Origin: Endomicrobium sp.
GTDB lineage: Bacteria; Elusimicrobiota; Endomicrobiia; Endomicrobiales; Endomicrobiaceae
Direction of reading: 5' to 3'
NCBI GenBank assembly: GCA_031278115.1
Contig: JAITKZ010000076.1
Location: 1 to 9,175, forward strand
DNA: 9,175 nt
A model generated the notes under the pieces. That model was not told where the DNA came from. It did not search any database and was given only the letters and a program-made list of their open reading frames with translations. Shown one piece after another: positions 1 to 4,723 of the stretch. Within the stretch, counting starts at the first letter, position 1, and the number at the start of each line of letters is the position of its first letter. A program made the translations under genes and the position numbers.

Positions 1-1055
1 GATAAAAGATGCTTAAACAATTTTTCTTTTTGTTCTTTTGAAAACTGTTTTTCTTCACGATTTGTAATTTCACCTGTGTCTTTATCAACAATATCCTGCC
101 AATATCTTGCATTATTTAAAGCTTCCCAAAGACGACGTTCTTCATTTAACTTATGAGAGCAAGGCAAGCGTTTTTCATCTTTAAAATATGGACACCGTCC
201 GCTTTCGGGTATTAACTTTTCCGTTTCGTAATTTATCGCTTTAACAATTTTCTCAATATAATCGTCAGCTAATTCTTTATGATATTGCGCTTGCTTATTT
301 AAAATTAATTGTATTTCTTTAATTGTAAAATCTCTTGTGGGAGAAAATTGATGATTATCTTTAGCGTTGCTCACTTTTTCTCTTTCATGTTTTCCTTTGT
401 TTTCAAATTTTTCTCTGTAAAGGTATTCGCCGTAAGTTCTATAATGCTTCTCTTTCATTAGTTGTCCAACACTTTCGGCTATTTTTTTATTTTTCGTATT
501 TTCTTTTTGAGTTTCTTCAGAATCTTCTTCAAAAGTCCTTATTGCAGAAGAACCTCTATGATTTGCGATATGGTATAAAGCATATCCTATTTCTTGCAGA
601 GATAATTTTTCGTCAAGTGCTTTAACTCTTAGTTCATATACATCTTTTTGTAAAATTCCTACAGGGAATCTTTTAGACGAAGTTTCTTGCTCCGATGAAT
701 TTTCTTTAAATTTGTGGACAAATTTGTCTAAATTATTCGGAACAGGTAAAGCCAACTTTTTAGATGCTAAAAGTTTCCATAAATAACGCATTCTTTCTCT
801 AGTATGTCTATGATTATTCCTTTGCCCTCTTTGCATTCTTCTATTTATGGCACCATCGGACGCTTTGAAAATTCTTGAGCCGTTCATTATTATTTCTTTA
901 GGCAACAAAATTTTCTCTGAGTTTTCTTCCATAGACACTATTGCAAAGCCTATGGAACCCACCCCTAAGTCTAGCCCTATGCGATAATCTCCATTTCTTA
1001 ATTTTTCTTTTATTTTCGCTAAATATTTCAGATAAATTTGATTTTTTGATTGCAT
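1..1055 (-). CDS. cas9: Cas9 endonuclease, N-terminal part (gene continues past the left edge)
   Basis: RNA-guided DNA nuclease of a type II CRISPR system, which cuts invading DNA with its RuvC and HNH domains. I translated 351 uninterrupted codons from ATG at 1055 to the window edge. Residues 24-38 carry the RuvC-I motif YRIGLDLGVGSIGFA, with D29 as the expected catalytic aspartate. Residues 70-92 are the arginine-rich bridge helix (INRRMQRGQRNNHRH). HIANHRG at 162-168 and GRCPYF (286-291) followed by an RRLWEALNNAR block around W310 match the REC lobe of type II-C proteins as I know them. HNH, RuvC-II/III and the PAM-interacting domain lie outside the window. About 20 residues precede RuvC-I, slightly more than usual. 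The start is supported by the strong Shine-Dalgarno AGGAAGG just upstream. No stop or frameshift is seen, unlike the two neighbouring decayed genes. Cas9 identity is very sure; subtype II-C is likely but not certain. Confidence 0.94.
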   Translation of the reverse strand, partial: MQSKNQIYLKYLAKIKEKLRNGDYRIGLDLGVGSIGFAIVSMEENSEKILLPKEIIMNGSRIFKASDGAINRRMQRGQRNNHRHTRERMRYLWKLLASKKLALPVPNNLDKFVHKFKENSSEQETSSKRFPVGILQKDVYELRVKALDEKLSLQEIGYALYHIANHRGSSAIRTFEEDSEETQKENTKNKKIAESVGQLMKEKHYRTYGEYLYREKFENKGKHEREKVSNAKDNHQFSPTRDFTIKEIQLILNKQAQYHKELADDYIEKIVKAINYETEKLIPESGRCPYFKDEKRLPCSHKLNEERRLWEALNNARYWQDIVDKDTGEITNREEKQFSKEQKEKLFKHLL

Positions 1056-1059
1056 ATTT

Positions 1060-1067
1060 CCTTCCTA
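1060..1067 (-). promoter_or_regulatory. Ribosome binding site of cas9
   Basis: Read on the minus strand this is TAGGAAGG, ending four bases before the ATG at 1055. It offers two overlapping AGGA/AAGG matches to the 16S rRNA tail at workable spacing, and it fixes the cas9 start. Confidence 0.65.
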
Positions 1068-1081
1068 ATTTTATTTTTCAT

Positions 1082-1094
1082 AGATTTAAAATCT
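1082..1094. promoter_or_regulatory. 13-base perfect palindrome in the cas9 leader
   Basis: AGATTT-A-AAATCT is perfectly symmetric around 1088. It lies between the putative cas9 promoter and the ribosome binding site. It could be an operator or a small RNA hairpin in the 5' leader. In such AT-rich DNA a palindrome of this size may also occur by chance. Confidence 0.2.
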
Positions 1095-1118
1095 GCCGAA
1101 TGAGCATATATTTCTTTA

Positions 1119-1147
1119 TCCATAATCAGTCCGTATTTTCAAATCAA
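1119..1147 (-). promoter_or_regulatory. Candidate sigma-70-type promoter for cas9
   Basis: On the minus strand TTGATT (1147-1142) is followed after 17 bases by TATGGA (1124-1119). Spacing is ideal and each box differs from consensus at two positions. It would start transcription near 1112 and give a leader of roughly 57 bases containing the palindrome at 1082-1094. This is a pattern match only, and AT-rich DNA gives many such matches. Confidence 0.35.
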
Positions 1148-1170
1148 CAAATATCAAAGGAGCGTAGGCG

Positions 1171-1201
1171 TATAATACATTATTCAAAAGAGGAATACAA
1201 C
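1171..1201 (+). ncRNA. Candidate tracrRNA anti-repeat (single CRISPR-repeat-like segment)
   Basis: The minus strand of this segment begins GTTGTATTCC and ends ATTATA, which resembles the layout of many type II-C CRISPR repeats (GTTGTA start, TTCC soon after, AT-rich end). I see only one copy in the window, so it is not an array. A lone repeat-like segment beside cas9 is where a tracrRNA anti-repeat is usually found. If so, the tracrRNA would be read on the plus strand, away from cas9, through the hairpin at 1259-1284 and possibly to the AT-rich hairpin at 1302-1324. Inside it, TATTC and GAATA (1181-1185, 1193-1197) can form a small hairpin. I do not recognise a standard tracrRNA nexus after it, and the true repeat of this organism is not visible, so this stays a hypothesis. 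Confidence 0.25.
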
Positions 1202-1258
1202 CTTTAGACATTATAGAAAAAAATCTAATCTAATATCTATAAAATTATTGTTCAGATA

Positions 1259-1284
1259 TACTCATGTAAGGCAGAGTATGAGTA
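1259..1284. repeat. Inverted repeat, 7-bp stem with 12-base loop
   Basis: TACTCAT (1259-1265) pairs perfectly with ATGAGTA (1278-1284), leaving the loop GTAAGGCAGAGT. It sits in the non-coding stretch between the trpA relic and cas9. It may be a stem-loop of a small RNA such as tracrRNA, or a protein-binding site. Confidence 0.3.
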
Positions 1285-1301
1285 ACTTTAGATATGACAA
1301 A

Positions 1302-1324
1302 ATTAAAATGTTTTAATAATTTTT
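1302..1324. terminator. Weak AT-only hairpin, possible bidirectional terminator
   Basis: ATTAAAA (1302-1308) and TTTTAAT (1311-1317) are perfect inverted copies. A T-run follows at 1320-1324 on the plus strand, and on the minus strand the stem runs straight into TTTTG. It lies downstream of the trpA relic. The stem has no GC pairs, so termination would be weak at best. Confidence 0.2.
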
Positions 1325-1348
1325 ATATCAATTGAGTATAATAGTTTT

Positions 1349-1513
1349 TTAAAGTTCAGATGTATAATTCGCTAGTTTTACAGCCGCATTAACTTTATAT
1401 TGTTCTATTATTTTTACAACAGCACTGCCTATTATTACACCGCCTGCACATTTTACAATCTATTTTGACTGAGAAGTGTTTGAAATACCAAAACCAACCA
1501 TAATACAACTTAT
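1349..1513 (-). pseudogene. trpA: Relic of trpA, C-terminal end of tryptophan synthase alpha subunit
   Basis: TrpA releases indole from indole-3-glycerol phosphate in the last two steps of tryptophan synthesis. The minus strand here encodes MVGFGISNTSQSK, then a TAG (1462-1460), then IVKCAGGVIIGSAVVKIIEQ and a tail NAAVKLANYTSEL ending at TAA (1351-1349). This matches the conserved TrpA C-terminus (VGFGIS-PEQAK, then ADGVIVGSA-VKIIE) position by position; the TAG stands where a lysine codon is usual. Similarity is traceable a little further upstream (ISCI before MVGFGIS), but a TAA interrupts the frame there too and the first roughly 200 codons are absent. No start signal is seen. It is a dead fragment, not a short gene. 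It lies directly downstream of the broken autotransporter, so the 5' part was probably lost in a deletion or rearrangement between 1515 and 1558. Confidence 0.82.
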
Positions 1514-1558
1514 ACTAAATGTCAACTTTTAGTTCGGCAAAATCCTGAGTTTATAAGA

Positions 1559-2035
1559 TTAGATAGTTCTATTGTTTAATTGCTTCTCTTTTATATATGT
1601 TGTTTTTTCATAAAAATCTTTGGGGAGAATATCAAATTTAAAATTTGCACCTATATTACAGTAAAATCCTCTTTGAATATCAAGGTCAGTGACAATAGTG
1701 TTTAGGTTTGCGTAAACTCCTAAATTTTTAGTAATGTCATAGATTATTCCTAAGCCGAATATAACAGTGAATAGATCATTTTCTAAACCTTTAATATGCG
1801 TGTCTTGCAAGCCATTTTTTAATTTTGCTGTAACACTCCCAGTCCTTCCATAAAGAAATAAATTTGCCTTTAATTCTGCCTGCCATCTAAATTTTGATTC
1901 AATGCCATTGTTTATTCGCAATCCAAATAATGTTTCAGCCATATTATAAGAATTACTAAATACGTTCAAATCTGCAGCATTAGCTCCTTTTTCAATAAAA
2001 TCATCTATATGAACATATGTAAAAAAGACTAACAA
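1559..2035 (-). pseudogene. Autotransporter fragment 4: C-terminal half of the beta-barrel
   Basis: About 158 residues of alternating polar/hydrophobic strands, including FTYVHIDDFIEKGANAAD, FGLRIN, WQAELKANLFLYG and GFYCNIGANFKF, as in the last strands of autotransporter barrels. The piece follows fragment 3 through the T6 tract at 2021-2026, where LCVKPFVSLF in one frame continues as TYVHIDDF in the other. Barrels of this kind normally end in a terminal aromatic residue. Here GANFKF is followed by 23 more residues, rich in lysine and asparagine, which may be an eroded or altered end. Confidence 0.75.
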
Positions 2036-2822
2036 AAGGTTTTACACATAACGTATTATTATAGTAATGGTTGTACGCGAGCTCCGCAGCAGCATTAACA
2101 TTATAACCTACAAATTCTGCTCCAGTTTTTCTTTTTAAATATTTTATGTTTCTTGCAGAAGTGTATTTATCTCTACCACCAATAAGAAGAACTCTTGTCT
2201 CCAAATTATTATCAAAAAAATATGAACCATAGCAGCCGACATTATATCCATTTATATCAACTTTGTCGTCACTCTGACTGGAATTACAATCAACAGAGCC
2301 AACAGTTATACCAAAAACATGAGCATCTTCTTTTAATGTGTCAAAACCTGCTTGAAAACCTTTTTGAGATGATTTAAAATCGCCCTGAGAATTAGTGTCG
2401 CCTTTACATAAATTATTTGCGCTGTACCAATGATCCCATATATTTCTCTTGCTTAATGCATCATCATTTGAGAAATAACTCCTTTCAAGTCTTGATAAAA
2501 TATTATTTCTTACGGCGTTTAATGCGGGAACTGTAATTACATTGGCGTAAATACATCCTGAAAGATCATTCAAAGCGGCTTTTATGTTTACAATATTATC
2601 CTTATAGTGCGGATTCATTTTATCTATCGCGTCAATTATAAAAAATAAATCTCCTAGTGCACCTCCATAATCACTATCCAAAGCAAAAGCCACACTACGT
2701 TCATTGTCTGATAAACCATCAATACTGCTTAATTGATCAACTTGAAGCGTCAAATTAACTTCATGCCATGAATATTGATCTCCGTCATTGCCATAATCAA
2801 TAGCTGGCTGAATGAACTCTAG
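2001..2822 (-). pseudogene. Autotransporter fragment 3: passenger-barrel junction and first half of the barrel
   Basis: The frame opens after a TGA at 2825-2823. It encodes PAIDYGNDGDQYSWHEVN, then LSDNERSVAFALDS, then a helical stretch with LNDLSGCIYANVITV. This matches the conserved autotransporter pattern of NQ..VA.ALD, LL..L, and ALN.LSGE.YAN before the barrel. The motif GFQAGFDTLKEDAHVFGITVG is the typical first barrel strands (G.QAG.D.L.....G...G). A TTG codon at 2753 is not a convincing start, and the true reading enters from fragment 2. It ends at TGA 2003-2001 after the frameshift in the T6 tract. Confidence 0.78.
2021..2026 (-). other. T6 homopolymer at the third autotransporter frameshift
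   Basis: On the minus strand CTT TTT TAC in frame 3 and TTT TTT ACA in frame 4 share this run of six T. Removing one T joins VSLF directly to TYVHIDDF and restores the barrel. Homopolymers of this kind are common sites of one-base slippage, by replication, transcription or sequencing. Confidence 0.6.
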
Positions 2823-3057
2823 TCATAGAACTGCTTTCAGAATTAGTATTGTCAAAACTGATATTACCATTGCCGCCAGTACTACTATTTGTTGCCACAA
2901 TTATATTGTATGTTACACTTCCAGAATAAACACCTGAAAATAAAGCTTTAATCTTGCTGCCACCCATTTCTGCCCTATTGTCAACAATTATCTTGTCTGA
3001 AAACTTATTTTCCAAATTTATGTCGTAACATATAGAAGCTGAGGAAATTAAATGGCT
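2797..3057 (-). pseudogene. Autotransporter fragment 2: end of passenger / linker
   Basis: The frame is open from just after a TAA at 3060-3058 and encodes ISSASICYDINLENKFSDK, then NRAEMGG, a serine- and asparagine-rich linker (NSSTGGNGNISFDNTNSESS), and stops at TGA 2799-2797. It continues fragment 1 (ending GGTSLIKAI) and leads into fragment 3 (starting PAIDYGND). Its composition fits the last turns of a passenger before an autotransporter barrel. The TTG at 3015 lies inside the conserved stretch, so it is not the native start. Confidence 0.65.
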
Positions 3058-3764
3058 TTAATAAGCGAAGTACCTCCAGATAGAAATATTGCACCACCTA
3101 ATCTGCTGGCTTTATTATTAACAAAATATCCTCCGTCATTTAAACTAACATCATTTGAATATACTGCTCCTCCCAAAGATGCTTCATTGCTTTCTGCCAC
3201 AACACAAGAATTAAAAATTACACTGCCTGAAGAATAAACAGCTCCTCCAGTTCCGCTTAAAGCGATATTTTTCTTAAATACTATATTGCCCATAAAAGTT
3301 AGAGTCCATGAAGATAAAAACACGGCTCCGCCGGCACCTTTGCTGGCAGTATTTTGCATAAAGGACGCATTCCCATTTAACGTGAAATTCCTTCCGGGAA
3401 CGCAAATTGCAGTACCTCCTTTAAAAGAACTTTCTTTATACATACCGCCTTTTAAAACTAAACCGTCTATAGTTAAAGATGTATTCAATAAATTTTCAGG
3501 AAGAGAAAAAAAGTTATTGTTTTTGTTTGCAGTAAGAGTTCTTATTATATTGGAATTGTTGGTAGAAAGTTTTTCAGCTGACTGAAGAGGAGCTGATGTT
3601 GACAGAAAAAAATTACCACAGAAAATACCTGGCTCAGCACTAAGAGCTTCCCAATTAGCAGGATTATCTACATCTGCCTGTGTTTTAAAATTTACAGCGT
3701 ACAGAAACGCTGTAATGTAAAAGAAAAAGCAAATAATAGATACTATTACTTCTAACTTTTTCAT
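3048..3764 (-). pseudogene. Autotransporter fragment 1: signal peptide and Pmp-type repeat passenger
   Basis: Starts at ATG 3764 (a TTG at 3767 is the less likely alternative). Lysines then a long hydrophobic run (VIVSIICFFFYITAFLYA) form a signal peptide with a plausible cut after LYA near residue 23. Four GGA repeats follow (numbering from the TTG): GGAVF at 146, GGAVY at 174, GGAVY at 199, GGAIF at 224. FxxN motifs stand near them: FMQN 136, FKKN 164, FVNN 215. This is the hallmark of chlamydial polymorphic membrane proteins and related beta-helix passengers. It ends early at TAA 3050-3048, where the frame shifts into fragment 2. No ribosome binding site is visible. A truncated, unanchored product could be secreted only as far as the periplasm. 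Confidence 0.78.
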
Positions 3765-3832
3765 CAAATAGAATTTTATATAATACTTTAAGATTTGTAA
3801 AATAGAATAGAAAACTTAAATTGCCTTAATGG

Positions 3833-4102
3833 CTAGTCCTTAACCGAAAATCTGTATTCTATCTCGTCTGGCGCTGCAACGTTTAATTCGCTACGAACCA
3901 TTCTTAGTAAATAAGAAGATTCATTTTCAAGATAATATATTCTTTTTTTAAGTAATTCATTTTGATACTGAGCGTATTTAATACTTCTATTTAATTTACT
4001 CATCTCAAAACATCGTCTAAAAAGTGTTCTATTTCCTTCATTAAAAATCAAAATCAATAGAAAAACTAACAGTATAATATAACGAATTTTTATTTTTTTC
4101 AT
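3833..4102 (-). CDS. FtsB/DivIC-like septum formation initiator
   Basis: A small single-pass membrane protein of 89 residues. MKKIKIRY is followed by a transmembrane segment at about 8-20, then a coiled coil at about 35-62 (KLNRSIKYAQYQNELLKKR, then IYYLENE). It closes with VRSELNVAAPDEIEYRF at 69-85, the conserved closing motif of the family ((A/V)R.ELG...PGE..YRF). FtsB and DivIC act in the divisome, where they pair with FtsL and activate septal wall synthesis. Length and layout are normal for the family. It lies 26 bases after the LptE-like gene and probably shares its transcript; I see no good ribosome binding site before ATG 4102. I leave the symbol empty because FtsB, DivIC and related short coiled-coil proteins cannot be told apart by eye. 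Confidence 0.75.
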   Translation of the reverse strand: MKKIKIRYIILLVFLLILIFNEGNRTLFRRCFEMSKLNRSIKYAQYQNELLKKRIYYLENESSYLLRMVRSELNVAAPDEIEYRFSVKD

Positions 4103-4128
4103 AATTTTATTTTTAACAACATATTCAA

Positions 4129-4710
4129 CTATTGTGCAGGAACTTTCTTTTCTGACATGCTGGTTACGGAGCCAAAACCTTTAATAACCCGTCTTACAAT
4201 ATTTTTAGACATTTTAGTCCAAACAATTTGCCTTGCTTCTTCTTCACTCATTCCCTCGCCAATAGAATTTTCTCCGTTTGGTCTTCTATTTATATCGCAA
4301 TAAATTTCTATTCCTTCCATATTTGGTTCAGTCCAAAGAGTTACATTATTGTCATTATCAACTAATGAAACGCTCACAATAATCCACATTTTATATTGTT
4401 CTGCGACATTGTTTATATCATGGGTAAGGGGTTGCAAAATATATTTCTTAATTGTCGCCGTGAGAATTCCGTCTGCATCTTTTTCTTTGTTTACTAAAGA
4501 TAAACGTCCGTTGTTAATTATTTCTTCTATAACTTCGTTTGTAAATTTTGATTCTATTCCAAATTGATTAATATTATTTCCAAAAGGTCTAACATAAACT
4601 TTTTTAATATGTTCTGGCAAAAGTTGAACTGCCGGCTCATATGGAGATGTACATGAACTGAGAATTATAAACAAAGCAGCTATAAATAAATAAGCAATAA
4701 TTTTTTTCAT
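4129..4710 (-). CDS. lptE: LptE-family LPS-assembly lipoprotein
   Basis: Residues 1-20 form a lipoprotein signal peptide: MKK, a hydrophobic core, and a lipobox LSSC with C20 as the lipidated cysteine. The mature part carries the pattern seen in LptE-type proteins: VYVRPFGNN at the first strand, FTNEVIEEIINNGRLSLV, then DADGILTATIKKY (a strand after an A/D-D-G turn), and a C-terminal helix MSEEEARQIVWTKMSKNIV. LptE sits in the outer membrane as the plug of the LptD barrel and helps insert lipopolysaccharide. At 193 residues it is of normal length. A strong Shine-Dalgarno GGGAGG (4720-4715) sets ATG 4710, only 13 bases after leuS. The leuS-lptE order is also that of enterobacteria, which supports the call. 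Sequence conservation in this family is low, so the family is likely but not proven. Confidence 0.72.
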   Translation of the reverse strand: MKKIIAYLFIAALFIILSSCTSPYEPAVQLLPEHIKKVYVRPFGNNINQFGIESKFTNEVIEEIINNGRLSLVNKEKDADGILTATIKKYILQPLTHDINNVAEQYKMWIIVSVSLVDNDNNVTLWTEPNMEGIEIYCDINRRPNGENSIGEGMSEEEARQIVWTKMSKNIVRRVIKGFGSVTSMSEKKVPAQ

Positions 4711-4723
4711 AGAGCCTCCCTGA

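Larger units (their letters stand above)
1559..3764 (-). pseudogene. Autotransporter (Pmp-like) surface protein, broken by three frameshifts
   Basis: Together the pieces make one type V autotransporter of about 735 residues: signal peptide, short beta-helical passenger with GGA[VI][YF] and FxxN repeats, linker, and C-terminal outer-membrane beta-barrel. Such proteins are exported by Sec, the barrel inserts in the outer membrane and the passenger faces outside, often as an adhesin. The frame changes three times: within 3048-3060, within 2797-2825, and at the T6 tract 2021-2026. The stops that bound the open frames on each side allow these narrow intervals. The order of domains across the breaks is exactly that of an intact gene, so this is one decayed gene rather than four small ones. 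The only start is ATG at 3764 without a visible ribosome binding site; the other pieces have only TTG codons near their upstream ends. Sequencing error at one site is possible, at all three unlikely. Confidence 0.8.

Noticed and set aside
1124..1145. Plus-strand CAGTCCGTATTTTCAA resembling the AGTCCGTTATCAA part of the Streptococcus pyogenes tracrRNA
   Set aside because: The match is short and gapped, there is no anti-repeat before it or terminator hairpin after it, and it falls inside the putative cas9 promoter. The Cas9 here also looks like type II-C, whose tracrRNAs do not share that motif.
941..1207. Plus-strand open frame of 88 codons across the cas9 start and leader
   Set aside because: It lies antisense to the cas9 RuvC-I region in its first part, has no ribosome binding site, and has the composition of a chance frame in AT-rich DNA.
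1499..1527. TTGACA with TATGGT 17 bases on (minus strand) as a promoter
   Set aside because: It lies within the trpA relic and the TATGGT belongs to codons of the conserved MVGFG stretch; nothing functional follows that would need it.
3773..3801. TTTACA-17-TAAAAT promoter-like pair (or TTTACA-15-TATAAA) before the autotransporter
   Set aside because: It would start transcription within about two bases of the ATG, leaving no leader, in a stretch that is almost all A and T. I could not support it beyond chance.
3815..3835. GCC-ATTAA-GGC hairpin after the FtsB-like gene as a terminator
   Set aside because: The stem has only three pairs and no T-run directly after it.
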